Assembly (NCBI GenBank): GCA_019670725.1
Contig: AP024629.1
Span: forward strand, 3,348,001 to 3,412,000
Length of the DNA: 64,000 bases
Direction: 5' to 3'
From: Alphaproteobacteria bacterium SO-S41
GTDB lineage: Bacteria > Pseudomonadota > Alphaproteobacteria > Micropepsales > Micropepsaceae
Positions within the stretch are counted from its first letter, which is position 1. Every line of letters begins with the position of its first letter. The position numbers were made by a program, and so were the translations under genes. Below, one piece after another: positions 36,641 through 47,543 of this stretch. Under the pieces are notes generated by a model. The model had not been told where the DNA came from, did no database searches, and saw nothing but the letters and a program-made list of their open reading frames with translations.

Positions 36641-37900
36641 TCAGCCGAAGCGCGCGGCGAAGCGCGCATAGGGCTCCAGCCCCTTCACCGGGCCGAGCGC
36701 GGCGACGGACGGGCTTTTCGATTTCAGCAGCCGCGTCGCGAACCGGCGAAGCGCGGCGGCATCGACCGCCTCGATCCGCTCGGCGATCTCCGCGGCCGGC
36801 ATGACGCGGCCATAGGCCGAGAGTTGGCCGGCAATGTGTTCGGCGCGGGCGGATGGGCCTTCGAGGCCCATGAAGAGCGCAGACTTCGCCTGGGCGCGGG
36901 CGCGGGCGGCTTCCTCTTCGGTCGCACCAACAGCCATGGCTTCGAGTTCGCCGACGACGACCGGGGCGATCTCGGCACATTCCTTGGCGCCCGTGCCGGC
37001 ATAGACGCCGAAGAAGCCGGTATCGACGAAGGCATGCGCGAAGGCATGGACGGAGTAAGCGAGGCCGCGCTTCTCGCGCACCTCCTGGAAGAGGCGCGAG
37101 GACATGCCGCCGCCGAAGGCCGTCGCGAAGACCTGCGCGGCAAAGGCGTCGGGATCGCCGACCGCGGGACCTTCGACGCCGAAGGTCAGGTGCGCCTGTT
37201 CCAGCTTCTGCGTCTTGCGCCGGTCGCCGCCTTTGTAGCGAGCGCGCGGCGGATCTTTCTTCTCGGCGTTCTGGATGGCGGCGAATTTCTCCGACGCCAG
37301 CGCGACAATCTCCGAATGCTTCACGCGGCCCGAGGCGACGATGGTCATGGAGGGGCCGACATAGTTGGTCGCGAGATGCTTGCGCAGCGCCGCGCGGCCG
37401 AGCGCGTTGACGGTCTTCTCCGAGCCGAGGATCGGGCGGCCCAGCGGCTGGCCCGGGAAGGCGGCGTCCTGGAGATGGTCGTAGATGATGTCGTCGGGCG
37501 TGTCCTCGGACTGGCCGATCTCCTGCAGCACGACCTTCTTCTCGCGCGCCAGTTCCTCGGCGTCGAAGAGCGGGTTGATCAGGATGTCCGAGAGAATATC
37601 GACGCCGAGCGGCACGTCCTGCTTCATCACGCGGGCGTAGAAGCAGGTCTGCTCGCGCGAGGTATAGGCGTTGAGATAGCCGCCGACGGATTCGATCTCT
37701 TCGGCGATCCCACGGGCCGAGCGGGTGGTGGTGCCCTTGAAGGCCATGTGCTCCAGCAGGTGGCTGACGCCGTTGGTCGCGGCGGTCTCGTGCCGCGCCC
37801 CCGCCTCGACCCAGACCCCCACGGAGGCGGTCTCGATATGCGGCATCGGATCGGTGACGACGGTCAGCCCATTGGGCAGTTTGGCGATTTCGAGCTTCAT
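36641..37900 (-). CDS. M16-family zinc metallopeptidase (processing-peptidase-like)
   Basis: 419 residues. The inverted zinc motif HxxEH is HLLEH at residues 47-51 in GVSHLLEHMAFKGT, followed by IEEIESVGGYLNAYTSREQTCFYARV-type sequence (seen as AEEIESVGGYLNAYTSREQT). No signal peptide is visible, as in the alphaproteobacterial relatives of mitochondrial processing peptidase beta. Its start overlaps the thrC stop by four bases, so the two are translated together. Substrate unknown. Confidence 0.93.
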   Translation of the reverse strand: MKLEIAKLPNGLTVVTDPMPHIETASVGVWVEAGARHETAATNGVSHLLEHMAFKGTTTRSARGIAEEIESVGGYLNAYTSREQTCFYARVMKQDVPLGVDILSDILINPLFDAEELAREKKVVLQEIGQSEDTPDDIIYDHLQDAAFPGQPLGRPILGSEKTVNALGRAALRKHLATNYVGPSMTIVASGRVKHSEIVALASEKFAAIQNAEKKDPPRARYKGGDRRKTQKLEQAHLTFGVEGPAVGDPDAFAAQVFATAFGGGMSSRLFQEVREKRGLAYSVHAFAHAFVDTGFFGVYAGTGAKECAEIAPVVVGELEAMAVGATEEEAARARAQAKSALFMGLEGPSARAEHIAGQLSAYGRVMPAAEIAERIEAVDAAALRRFATRLLKSKSPSVAALGPVKGLEPYARFAARFG

Positions 37901-39291
37901 GTGTTCCCGCTGACGAAGGCCTCAATATAGGCCTTAACGGCGGCGGTTTCAGCAGGGAGCGTGTCGTAGCGTTCGGGCAGGTTTTCGAGCGCCGCGAGCC
38001 GCGCCGGCATCGGAGGGGGCACGGAAATGGCGGATTTCACGGCTTCCGCGAACTTGGCGGGGTGGGCGGTCGCCAAGGCGACGATGGGGACCCCTGCCCG
38101 CTTGCGGCGGCTGGCGGCGACGAGGCCGATCGCGCTGTGGGGGTCGAGGATCATGCCGGAGGCCTTGTATACGGCGGCGATCTCGGCGGCGGCCTCGTCC
38201 TTCGTCACCCGTTCGGCGTCGAAGCGGGCGGCGATGAAGGCGCGCATGACCGGGGTCAGGTCGAAATGACCCTTGGTTTTCAGGTCGTCCATGAGGCCGG
38301 CAACGACCGCGCCGTCACGGCCTGCGGCCTCGAACAGCAGGCGTTCGAAATTGGAGGAGACCTGGATGTCCATGGAGGGGCTGGTCGTTTCCACCACGCC
38401 GCGCGGCTCGTAGCGGCCGGTGGCGAGGGTACGGGCGAGGATGTCGTTCTCGTTGGTGGCGACGATCAGGCGGCCGTCGAACGCGCTCATGCGGTGCGCC
38501 GCGTAGCCGGCGAAGATGTCGCCGAAATTGCCGGTGGGGACGGCGAAGTCGATTTGGCGGTCGGGCGCGCCGAGCTTCGCGGCTGATGTGACGTAGTAGA
38601 CGGTCTGTGCCGCGATGCGCGCCCAGTTGATCGAGTTGACGGCGGCGAGGCCGTAATGGGCGAGCGAGGCGTCTGCGAACAGCGCCTTCATAATCGCCTG
38701 GCAGTCGTCGAAATTCCCTTCGATGGCGAGGTTGCGGACATTCGCGTCCATCACCGTCGTCATCTGCTTGCGCTGGACCGGCGAGGTGCGGCCCCTGGGG
38801 TGCATGATGACGACACCGACGCTGGCGAGACCCCTGAGGCCCTCGATCGCCGCGGTGCCGGTGTCGCCGGAGGTCGCGCCGACGATGAGGGCGCGCTTGC
38901 CCGATTTCTTCAGGCCCCAGTCCATGAGGCGGCCGAGGAGCTGAAGCGCCACGTCCTTGAAGGCGAAGGTCGGACCGTGGAAGAGCTCCAGCAGATGGAC
39001 GCCGTCGCCCATGTCGACCAACGGCGCGACCTCGGGCGCCTCGAAGCGGCGATAGGCGGCGATGATGGCGGTGTAGAGATCGCTGAGCGGAATGGCGTCG
39101 CCCGTGAAGCGCTTCAGCACCTGCAGCGCGGCTTCCGGATAGGTGCGCGTCGCGAGCGCCTTCACCTCGTCGGCGCTCAGCTGCGGCCAGGTCTCGGGCA
39201 TGTAGAGCCCGCCATCCGGCGCGAGCGCGGAGGTCATGACGGCATCGAACGCGATGGGCGCGGCGTCGCCGCGGGTGGAGATGTAACGCAT
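37897..39291 (-). CDS. thrC: Threonine synthase
   Basis: 464 residues. PLP enzyme converting O-phosphohomoserine to threonine. The start MRYISTRGDAAPIAFDAVM is typical. The PLP lysine lies in FHGPTFAFKDVALQLLG, and the GATSGDTGTAAIEGL loop binds the cofactor phosphate. It sits between SURF1 (gap of five bases) and the M16 peptidase (overlap of four), so the oxidase cluster and thrC may form one long transcript. Its pathway neighbour thrB is 8 kb away. Confidence 0.97.
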   Translation of the reverse strand: MRYISTRGDAAPIAFDAVMTSALAPDGGLYMPETWPQLSADEVKALATRTYPEAALQVLKRFTGDAIPLSDLYTAIIAAYRRFEAPEVAPLVDMGDGVHLLELFHGPTFAFKDVALQLLGRLMDWGLKKSGKRALIVGATSGDTGTAAIEGLRGLASVGVVIMHPRGRTSPVQRKQMTTVMDANVRNLAIEGNFDDCQAIMKALFADASLAHYGLAAVNSINWARIAAQTVYYVTSAAKLGAPDRQIDFAVPTGNFGDIFAGYAAHRMSAFDGRLIVATNENDILARTLATGRYEPRGVVETTSPSMDIQVSSNFERLLFEAAGRDGAVVAGLMDDLKTKGHFDLTPVMRAFIAARFDAERVTKDEAAAEIAAVYKASGMILDPHSAIGLVAASRRKRAGVPIVALATAHPAKFAEAVKSAISVPPPMPARLAALENLPERYDTLPAETAAVKAYIEAFVSGNT

Positions 39292-39296
39292 GGAAT

Positions 39297-40004
39297 TCAG
39301 TCTTGGCGGCGCTTCAGATGGAAGAGGACGTAGACCACCAGCAGGATCAGCGCGAACGAAAACCAGGTGATGGCGTAGGCCAAATGATTGTCCGGCAGGT
39401 CCGGATGGAACACCACGGGACGCGGCAGGCCGCCTTGGTTCGGCGATTCGGATTGCAGGACGTAAAGATGCACCGGACCGAGGCCGAGCGCGGCGGCGAT
39501 CGCGGGGACGTCGCGGCTGTACCAGCGATTTCCGTCGAGGTCCGGCGCGGCAGTGAACCAGCCCGGCGGCTCCGACGGGCGGAGGATGCCCTCGATATGG
39601 ACGAGGCCGGTGGCGGCTTCGGGCACTGGGGTCTTCAGCGCGGCCTTCTCAGCTTCGGTGATCGTGCCGAGATCGACGAGGATGTACCGGCCGCTGCCGT
39701 AGTCGAGCGGCGCGATGACGCGGTAGTCCGCCCCGCCCTGCCCCTCCGGCGAGAAGAGATGAATCGCCTTTTCGGGCTTGATCGTGCCGTCGACCTCGAC
39801 ATGGGCGTAGTCGGTCTCCATGCCCGAAGCCGTGAGGATACCGACCAGATCCTGCGCTGGTTCGGCGCGGCTCTGTTCGATGCGGGCGAGGAGCGCGTGC
39901 TTCCACTCGCGGCGTTCGAGCTGCCACACGCCGAGGGCGATGAGGATGGCGAGCGCGGCGAGGGTGAAGACCGTCGCCCACAGGGTGGGACGAAAGCGGC
40001 TCAC
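39297..40004 (-). CDS. SURF1 family cytochrome oxidase assembly protein
   Basis: 235 residues from a GTG at 40004 that overlaps the DUF983 stop (GTGA); the longer in-frame reading has no SURF1 similarity upstream of this point. TM1 lies at about 6-27 (LWATVFTLAALAILIALGVWQLERREWK, the SURF1 signature) and TM2 near the C-terminus (YAITWFSFALILLVVYVLFHLKRR). The periplasmic middle part contains NRWYSRDVPAIAAALGL. The protein aids heme a insertion or assembly of subunit I. The position at the end of the cta cluster fits. Confidence 0.92.
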   Translation of the reverse strand: MSRFRPTLWATVFTLAALAILIALGVWQLERREWKHALLARIEQSRAEPAQDLVGILTASGMETDYAHVEVDGTIKPEKAIHLFSPEGQGGADYRVIAPLDYGSGRYILVDLGTITEAEKAALKTPVPEAATGLVHIEGILRPSEPPGWFTAAPDLDGNRWYSRDVPAIAAALGLGPVHLYVLQSESPNQGGLPRPVVFHPDLPDNHLAYAITWFSFALILLVVYVLFHLKRRQD

Positions 40005-40357
40005 GGCGCCGGCGGCGCGTGATCGAGCCGCGCTTCTTCGGCCTGGGTGCGGAATTGCTGGAAGACCATGATCGACTTCAGCGGGCGCAGCAGGCCGAGG
40101 GTGAGGAGGAGGATCAGCGGCGTCCACAACACGATGTGGACCCAATAAGGCGGCTCGTAATTGACCTCGACCCACAGCGCGAGGCCGCAGACGATGAAGC
40201 CGGCGATCAGGATGATGAAGACCGCGGGGCCGTCGCCCTGGTCGAGCTTCTCATAAGAAAGCCCGCACCGGTCGCAGGCCGGGGCGAGCTTGAGGAAGCC
40301 CTGGAAGAGGGTCCCCTCGCCGCAACGCGGGCAGCGTCCGGCGAGGGGAGACGCCAT
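40001..40357 (-). CDS. DUF983 membrane protein of the cta cluster
   Basis: 118 residues from the ATG at 40357 (MASPLAGRCPRCGEG), one base after the ctaE stop; an in-frame ATG at 40399 would overlap ctaE by 41 bases. A zinc-ribbon-like CPRCGEGTLF...ACDRCGLSY (two CxxC pairs) precedes two membrane helices (FIILIAGFIVCGLALWVEV and HIVLWTPLILLLTLGLLRPL). DUF983 genes accompany heme-copper oxidase operons in alphaproteobacteria, and their assembly role is inferred from this. Confidence 0.92.
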   Translation of the reverse strand: MASPLAGRCPRCGEGTLFQGFLKLAPACDRCGLSYEKLDQGDGPAVFIILIAGFIVCGLALWVEVNYEPPYWVHIVLWTPLILLLTLGLLRPLKSIMVFQQFRTQAEEARLDHAPPAP

Positions 40358-40358
40358 T

Positions 40359-41276
40359 TTAGCCGTGGCCGCCGGGATGCGCGCCGGCGCCCCAGACATA
40401 GATCGCGGCGAACAGGAACAGCCACACCACGTCGACGAAGTGCCAGTACCAGGCGGCGGCTTCGAAGCCGAAATGGCTTTCCTTCGTGAAGTGGCCGCGC
40501 AGCAGGCGGCCGAAGCAGACGATCAGGAAGATCGTACCGATGATCACGTGGAAGCCGTGGAAGCCGGTCGCCATGAAGAAGGTGGAACCATAGATCGTCG
40601 GCTCGACGATCGCATCGGCCGAACCTGCCACGAACGGCACCATCGCCACCGCTTCGCGCACGTCGCCCGAGGCGCCGAAGAAGAAGGCGGCGTGCGAGTA
40701 TTCGGTCACCTGCAGCGCGGTGAACAGCATGCCGAGCAGGATGGTGATGGCCAGGCCCCAGATCGCGCCCTTGCGGTCGTCGGTCTGGATGGCGTGGTGC
40801 GCCCAAGTGACGGTAGTGCCCGAGGTCAGCAGGACCAGCGTGCCGACCAGCGGCAGGTGCCAGGGGTCGAAGGTCGCGATGCCGTGCGGCGGCCAGGCGT
40901 CGAGGCCGTGATCGGTGGGGAAGAAGGCGACCGCGAAATAGGCCCAGAACCAGGCGACGAAGAACATGACCTCCGACGCGATGAAGAGGATCATGCCGTA
41001 GCGCAGGCCGAGCTTGATGACCGGCGTGTGTTCCTTGGTGACGACGCTCTCGCGGATCACATCGCGGAACCAGCCGACGAAGGTGTAGGTCACGAGAAGG
41101 GCGCCGACGACCAGCACCCAGGGCGTGCCCGCCACGGAGCCGAAATCGGCGGTCGCGGTGTTGTTCATCCACAGGACGAAACCGACCGCGAGCACGAAGG
41201 CCGAGAACGAGCCGATCAGCGGCCACGGGCTCGGATTGACGAGATGGTAGTCGTGTTTGACTTCGCCGCCTGACAT
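40359..41276 (-). CDS. ctaE: Cytochrome c oxidase subunit III
   Basis: 305 residues with about seven membrane helices. The family signature is seen in [44 protein letters not shown] and [15 protein letters not shown]. It is a core subunit of the aa3-type oxidase in the cytoplasmic membrane. It starts 20 bases after ctaG and is followed directly by DUF983. Confidence 0.97.
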   Translation of the reverse strand: MSGGEVKHDYHLVNPSPWPLIGSFSAFVLAVGFVLWMNNTATADFGSVAGTPWVLVVGALLVTYTFVGWFRDVIRESVVTKEHTPVIKLGLRYGMILFIASEVMFFVAWFWAYFAVAFFPTDHGLDAWPPHGIATFDPWHLPLVGTLVLLTSGTTVTWAHHAIQTDDRKGAIWGLAITILLGMLFTALQVTEYSHAAFFFGASGDVREAVAMVPFVAGSADAIVEPTIYGSTFFMATGFHGFHVIIGTIFLIVCFGRLLRGHFTKESHFGFEAAAWYWHFVDVVWLFLFAAIYVWGAGAHPGGHG

Positions 41277-41296
41277 GCCGTGGTGCCCCTCTTAAC

Positions 41297-41875
41297 TCAG
41301 TTCTGTGCTGCGGACGGTTCGACGTCCGCGGCTGCCGTGGCGCCTTCCTGGGGGAAGAACGTGTAAGACAGCGTGATTTCCTTGATGTCGTCGGCACGCG
41401 GATCGGTGAGGATCGCGGGATCGACGAAGAAGTTGACCGGCATCTCGCGGCTCTCATTGGGCCCGAGCGGCTGGTCGCTGAAGCAGAAGCAGGCAACCTT
41501 CACGAAATACTTGCCCGCCTTTTCCGGCGTGACGTTGAAGGTCGCGTGGCCGCGCGTCGGCGCATCGCCGGTGTTCTGCGCGAAGTAGGAAGTGATGCCG
41601 GTCTCGCCGACGCGCACGTCGACATGCGGCTCTTCCGGCCCGAAATTCCAGGTGAGGCCCGGCGCGACATTGGCGTCGAAGCGGATGCGGATGACGCGGT
41701 CGGAAATGCCGTCGGCGCCGGGTGCGGCGTCGGCGCGCTGGGTCGTGCCGTCGAAGCCGGTGACCTGGCAGAACCAGCGATAGAACGGCACCGAGGCATA
41801 GGCGCCGCCCAGCATCAGCGCGAAGGTGAAGGCGCAGTAGGCGGCGACGCGGGCGTTGGGGCTGAGCTTCTTCAT
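41297..41875 (-). CDS. ctaG: Cytochrome c oxidase assembly protein CtaG (Cox11)
   Basis: 192 residues. An N-terminal membrane anchor (about 9-30) holds a periplasmic copper-binding domain. The copper pair is Cys119/Cys121 in VACFCFSDQPLGP, the Cox11 signature, and an additional Cys36 lies in YRWFCQVTGFDGTT. It delivers CuB to subunit I. The gene lies between the CoxF-like gene and ctaE in the standard order. Confidence 0.97.
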   Translation of the reverse strand: MKKLSPNARVAAYCAFTFALMLGGAYASVPFYRWFCQVTGFDGTTQRADAAPGADGISDRVIRIRFDANVAPGLTWNFGPEEPHVDVRVGETGITSYFAQNTGDAPTRGHATFNVTPEKAGKYFVKVACFCFSDQPLGPNESREMPVNFFVDPAILTDPRADDIKEITLSYTFFPQEGATAAADVEPSAAQN

Positions 41876-41879
41876 GGCG

Positions 41880-42032
41880 TCACATCGGCCGATCCATGAC
41901 GGCGCCGCCCATGCGGACGATCGTCATGACGAAGAAGAGCGCGACGAGCGCGACGAGCATCAGCGCCACCGCGATATTGCGCGAGCGGCGCGCCTTCGCC
42001 TGCTCCGGCGTCAGGACGACGGGCGGGATCAT
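41880..42032 (-). CDS. CoxF-like small membrane protein
   Basis: 50 residues from the ATG at 42032, which overlaps the ctaB stop (ATGA). The sequence [20 protein letters not shown] precedes a single hydrophobic helix ([19 protein letters not shown]). Small proteins of this form lie between ctaB and ctaG in many alphaproteobacteria and are called CoxF; their role in oxidase assembly is inferred from position. Too short for many gene finders. Confidence 0.85.
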   Translation of the reverse strand: MIPPVVLTPEQAKARRSRNIAVALMLVALVALFFVMTIVRMGGAVMDRPM

Positions 42033-42982
42033 GGCGCGGCCATCAGCGGGCCGAGGCCGATCGCGGCTTCCACGATCAGCGCGGCGAACAGCGCGAATAG
42101 ATAGAGGATCGAGAACGCGAAGAGGCGCATCGCGACCTTGTGCTGCCCGGGCGAGCGGAAGACGGCGACCGACAACCACAGGAACAGCGCGCCGCTCACG
42201 GCCGCGAGGCCGGCATAGATCGCGCCGGCGCCGCCGAAGACGACGGGGAGCGCGGAGAAGGCGACCATGACGATCGCGTAGAGGAGGATCTGCTTGCGGG
42301 TTTCCGCCTCACCCGCCGTCACCGGCAGCATGGGCACGCCCGCCTTTTCGTAGTCGCCGCTACGATAGAGCGCGAGCGCCCAGAAATGCGGCGGCGTCCA
42401 CAGGAAGATGAGGCCGACAAGCAGCAGCGGCGCGACATCGAGCGAACCGGTCGCGGCGGCCCAGCCGATCGCCGGCGGCATGGCGCCGGCAAGGCCGCCG
42501 ATGACGATGTTCTGCGGCGTCGAGCGCTTCAGCCACATCGTGTAGACGACGGCGTAGAAGACGATGGTGAAGGCGAGCAGCCCGGCCGACAGCCAGTTCA
42601 CCAGGATGCCCATCGTCCCGACCGAGAAGACCGAGAGGACGAGGCCGAAGGTCAGCGCTTCCTGCGGCTGGACGCGGCCCGACGGGATGGGGCGCGTCGC
42701 GGTGCGCGCCATCACCGCGTCGATATCGGCGTCGTACCACATGTTCAGCGCGCCCGAGGCGCCGGCCCCGACCGCGATACAGAGCAGCGCGGCGAAGGCG
42801 GCGAGCGGGTTCATGACCCCGGGCGCGACGACAAGGCCGGCGAGGCCCGTGAACACGACCAGCGACATCACGCGGGGCTTCAGCAGCGCGAAGAAATCGC
42901 CCGCCGTGGCGACGGACACGGATGGAAGGGGCGGAGCCGACGCCCCACCCTCAGATCCGTACTCGATCGTCACATCGCTCAC
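42029..42982 (-). CDS. ctaB: Protoheme IX farnesyltransferase
   Basis: 317 residues with about nine membrane helices. UbiA-superfamily prenyltransferase that makes heme O from heme B for the aa3 oxidase. The first Asp-rich motif is NMWYDADID followed by [10 protein letters not shown]. The [13 protein letters not shown] start region and [23 protein letters not shown] are typical. It lies between ctaD (gap of 27 bases) and the CoxF-like gene. Confidence 0.97.
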   Translation of the reverse strand: MSDVTIEYGSEGGASAPPLPSVSVATAGDFFALLKPRVMSLVVFTGLAGLVVAPGVMNPLAAFAALLCIAVGAGASGALNMWYDADIDAVMARTATRPIPSGRVQPQEALTFGLVLSVFSVGTMGILVNWLSAGLLAFTIVFYAVVYTMWLKRSTPQNIVIGGLAGAMPPAIGWAAATGSLDVAPLLLVGLIFLWTPPHFWALALYRSGDYEKAGVPMLPVTAGEAETRKQILLYAIVMVAFSALPVVFGGAGAIYAGLAAVSGALFLWLSVAVFRSPGQHKVAMRLFAFSILYLFALFAALIVEAAIGLGPLMAAP

Positions 42983-43009
42983 GTTACTACGCCGGCGCGA
43001 ACGCCGCCC

Positions 43010-44680
<1,671 letters not shown>

Positions 44681-44688
44681 CTAAGCGT

Positions 44689-45531
44689 CTAGCGAGTGGT
44701 CGAGGCGGCGGCGGTCGCGGCGACAGACGACGGCGCCGGATTGGCTTCGCCGAACTGCTGCTGCGCCTGGGCGACCCATGCGGTGTATTCGTCCTTGGTC
44801 ACCACCTTCACCCCGATGGGCATGAAGGCATGGTTGGCGCCGCAGAGTTCCGAGCACTGGCCGTAATAGGTGCCGACTTCGCGGGCCTCGAACCAGAGTT
44901 CGTTGAGGCGGCCGGGAACGGCGTCGATCTTCTTGCCGAACTGCGGCATCGCCCAGGAATGGATGACGTCGGCGGCGGTCACGATGATGCGCACCTTGGT
45001 GTCGACGGGCACGACGACGAAATTGTCGACCGCGAGCAGGCGGGGCTGGCCCGTCGCCTTGGCCTGGTCGTCGGGCAACATGTTCACGTCGAAGGTGAAA
45101 TTGCCGTTGTCGGGATACTCATAGGTCCACGACCACTGCTTGCCGATCGCCTTGATGGTGAGGGCGATGTCGGGGGGAATGCGCTCGTTGGCGTAGAGCA
45201 GCTTGAACGAGGGGATCGCGATCACGACGAGGATCACGACCGGAACGACGGTCCAGACGACCTCGATCAGCGTGTTGTGCGTGGTCTTCGAAGGCACCGG
45301 ATTGGCGCGGCGGTTGAAACGCACCATCACGATGATCAGCAGCGCCAGGACGAACAGCGTCACCGCGGTGATGATGTAGAGCAGCATCTCGTGGAACGAG
45401 TGGATGCCGTCGGCGGCGACGGTGGCCGCCGGCTGGAAATTGATGCCCCAGTTTTCCGGCAGAGCCCACGCGGCCGGGCCGCCCAGAACGCTCGCGGCCA
45501 AAAGTGCAAGTCTGCCAAGACTGGTGCGCAT
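44689..45531 (-). CDS. ctaC: Cytochrome c oxidase subunit II
   Basis: 280 residues. A signal peptide (to about 23), two membrane helices (about 47-70 and 88-110), and a periplasmic cupredoxin domain. The CuA site is complete: the first His in VIHSWAMPQFG, then CSELCGANHAFM with two Cys, His and Met. The aromatic electron-entry patch is GKQWSWTYEYPD. First gene of the reverse cta cluster. The 213 bases separating it from the divergent tldD hold no gene that I can see and probably contain both promoters. Confidence 0.98.
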   Translation of the reverse strand: MRTSLGRLALLAASVLGGPAAWALPENWGINFQPAATVAADGIHSFHEMLLYIITAVTLFVLALLIIVMVRFNRRANPVPSKTTHNTLIEVVWTVVPVVILVVIAIPSFKLLYANERIPPDIALTIKAIGKQWSWTYEYPDNGNFTFDVNMLPDDQAKATGQPRLLAVDNFVVVPVDTKVRIIVTAADVIHSWAMPQFGKKIDAVPGRLNELWFEAREVGTYYGQCSELCGANHAFMPIGVKVVTKDEYTAWVAQAQQQFGEANPAPSSVAATAAASTTR

Positions 45532-45744
45532 GGATCGACCCTAATGCCCCACTTCAAATTCACTGACGCGTACGCGCGATTGGGCGAGTCGAGCCCCAGC
45601 CGCTCCCCCGTGCGGGCATCCTGTAACAAGGTGCGCTGAGGAATTCCAGACATTCTCAGGGGTTATTCCTGGGCGCTTGCCGGGGCGTGTCGCGAGGCCC
45701 ACATTGGTGGGGTAACGCGACCCGCCACACGTACGAGGACGCCC

Positions 45745-47175
45745 ATGAGCGCGACCGCCGACCGCCTGTTTTTCTCCGAGGGAAACCTCGATCCGACCCG
45801 TGTCCAACGCCTCGTCGACGAGACGCTGACGGGGGCGGAAGATGGCGAATTATTCCTGGAATACCGGGAATCCGAGGGCTTTTCGTATGACGACGGCCGG
45901 CTGAAGGCCGCGACGTTCGACTCGGCGCAGGGCTTTGGCCTGCGCTGCGTCGCGGGCGATTCGACCGGCTATGCCCATGCGACCGAACTCAGCGAGGCCG
46001 CCATCGCCCGCGCGGCCGATGCGGCCGGATCGGTGAAAAGCGGCCACAAGGGTAACGCTGCGGAAGGCCCCAAAGCCACCAATCGCCGCCTCTATGACGA
46101 TTCGAATCCGCTGACCGCGGTCGCCTTCGACGCCAAGACGACGCTGCTCGCCGAGATCGACGCCTATGCCCGCTCGCTGAACCCACTGGTGAAGCAGGTC
46201 TCCTGCTCGCTCTACGGCGAGTGGCAGGTCGTCCACATCATGCGGGCCGGCGGCCAGCAGGTGGGCGATGTCCGCCCGCTCGTCCGGTTGAATGTCAGCG
46301 TGGTCGTCGAAAAGGACGGGCGCCAGGAAACCGGCAGCTACGGCGCCGGGGGCCGCGAAGGCTATGCCGCCTTCATCGATCCGGCGGTGTGGAAGACCCA
46401 TGTCAAGGAAGCGCTGCGCCAGGCGCTGGTCAATCTCGACGCCCGCCCCGCCCCGGCCGGTGAGTTCCAGGTCGTGCTCGGACCGGGCTGGCCGGGTATC
46501 CTGCTGCACGAGGCGATCGGCCACGGGCTTGAAGGCGACTTCAACCGCAAGAAGACGAGCGCCTTCGCCGGGCTGCTCGGCAAGCGCGTCGCCGCGCCGG
46601 GCGTCACCGTGGTCGATGACGGCACGATTGATCAGCGCCGCGGCTCGCTTTCGGTCGACGACGAGGGCACGCCGACCAACCGCACCGTGCTGATCGAGGA
46701 CGGCATTCTCGTGAACTACCTGCAGGACCGGCTCAACGCGCGCCTGATGGGCATGCCCGCGACCGGCAACGGCCGGCGCGAATCATTCGCCCACGTGATC
46801 CAGCCGCGCATGACCAACACGCTGATGCTGGGCGGCGACAAGTCGCCCGACGAGGTCATCAAGGCGGCCAAGAACGGCATCTATGCCGTGAATTTCGGCG
46901 GCGGCCAGGTCGACATCACCAACGGCAAGTTCGTCTTCTCGTGCACCGAGGCCTACCGGATCGAGGACGGCAAGATCGGCGCGCCGATCAAGGGCGCGAC
47001 CCTGATCGGCAACGGCGCCGACGCGCTGACCCGCGTGAAGATGGTCGCCAACGACTTCGCCATGGACCCCGGCATCGGCACCTGCGGCAAAGGCGGCCAG
47101 GGCGTCCCGGTTGGCGTCGGCCAGCCTACCATGCTGATCGAGGGCCTCACCGTCGGCGGCACCGCGGCGGCTTGA
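45745..47175 (+). CDS. tldD: TldD metalloprotease subunit
   Basis: 476 residues. With TldE/PmbA it forms a heterodimeric zinc protease that trims unfolded peptides. The HExxxH zinc motif is His255-Glu256...His260 in ILLHEAIGHGLEGDF, typical of the TldD subunit that holds the metal. The C-terminal GIGTCGKGGQGVPVGVGQPTMLIEGLTVGGTA block is conserved. In E. coli TldD/TldE process microcin B17 and affect CcdA stability. Here ccdAB follows 26 bases downstream and the first operator box starts on the last base of the tldD stop. Confidence 0.97.
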   Translation: MSATADRLFFSEGNLDPTRVQRLVDETLTGAEDGELFLEYRESEGFSYDDGRLKAATFDSAQGFGLRCVAGDSTGYAHATELSEAAIARAADAAGSVKSGHKGNAAEGPKATNRRLYDDSNPLTAVAFDAKTTLLAEIDAYARSLNPLVKQVSCSLYGEWQVVHIMRAGGQQVGDVRPLVRLNVSVVVEKDGRQETGSYGAGGREGYAAFIDPAVWKTHVKEALRQALVNLDARPAPAGEFQVVLGPGWPGILLHEAIGHGLEGDFNRKKTSAFAGLLGKRVAAPGVTVVDDGTIDQRRGSLSVDDEGTPTNRTVLIEDGILVNYLQDRLNARLMGMPATGNGRRESFAHVIQPRMTNTLMLGGDKSPDEVIKAAKNGIYAVNFGGGQVDITNGKFVFSCTEAYRIEDGKIGAPIKGATLIGNGADALTRVKMVANDFAMDPGIGTCGKGGQGVPVGVGQPTMLIEGLTVGGTAAA

Positions 47176-47213
47176 TGCGCATCGGGCCATGCGCATAGAT
47201 TATGCGCATGGCC
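47175..47213 (+). promoter_or_regulatory. Operator array at the ccdAB start (three ATGCGCAT boxes)
   Basis: The self-palindromic octamer ATGCGCAT occurs at 47175-47182, 47189-47196 and 47202-47209, spaced 14 and 13 bases. Boxes 2 and 3 lie inside a larger perfect inverted repeat with 12-base arms (GGCCATGCGCAT) and a five-base spacer, 47185-47213. The array runs from the tldD stop codon across the annotated ccdA start, as expected for autoregulation by a ribbon-helix-helix antitoxin. There is no Shine-Dalgarno sequence in the interval. Confidence 0.8.
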
Positions 47214-47543
47214 AAAGCGAAAACGCCCAAGACCCCGCCCGGCTTCTCCGAGGATGCGGCGCCACCACCCTTCCCGCCCGCGCGGAAGCCGATGGCGCAG
47301 CTGCTCTACGAAGAGTCGCACCCGCCGCGCCGCGCGGTGAACCTGACGGCGTCATCCTATTGGCTGCACGAGGCGAAGACGCTGGGGCTAAATCTTTCGG
47401 AGCTGTTCGATCGCGCATTGGAAGAGAAGGTGCGCGAGGCCCAACGCGCGGAGGCGAAGCGCGAGGTCGCCGAATACAATGAGTGGCATGCGAAGCACCT
47501 CGCCGAGCATGGCCTGTGGAACGAGAAGTTCCGGCGTTTCTGA
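47202..47543 (+). CDS. ccdA: CcdA-family antitoxin
   Basis: 113 residues if started at 47202; 47208 and 47292 are in-frame alternatives. The core AVNLTASSYWLHEAKTLGLNLSELFDRALEEKV is the ribbon-helix-helix DNA-binding and dimer domain of CcdA, and the C-terminal EYNEWHAKHLAEHGLWNEKFRRF is the toxin-neutralising tail. Residues 1-36 form a Pro-rich extension (PPGFSEDAAPPPFPPARKP) not found in the short F-plasmid CcdA; a start at 47292 (83 residues) would remove it and leave the operator as an upstream promoter element. The stop overlaps the ccdB start (TGATG). Confidence 0.87.
   Translation: MRMAKAKTPKTPPGFSEDAAPPPFPPARKPMAQLLYEESHPPRRAVNLTASSYWLHEAKTLGLNLSELFDRALEEKVREAQRAEAKREVAEYNEWHAKHLAEHGLWNEKFRRF

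Noticed and set aside
45532-45744. Possible small gene between ctaC and tldD
   Set aside because: Short frames there lack ribosome sites and conserved features; the interval is best read as a divergent promoter region.
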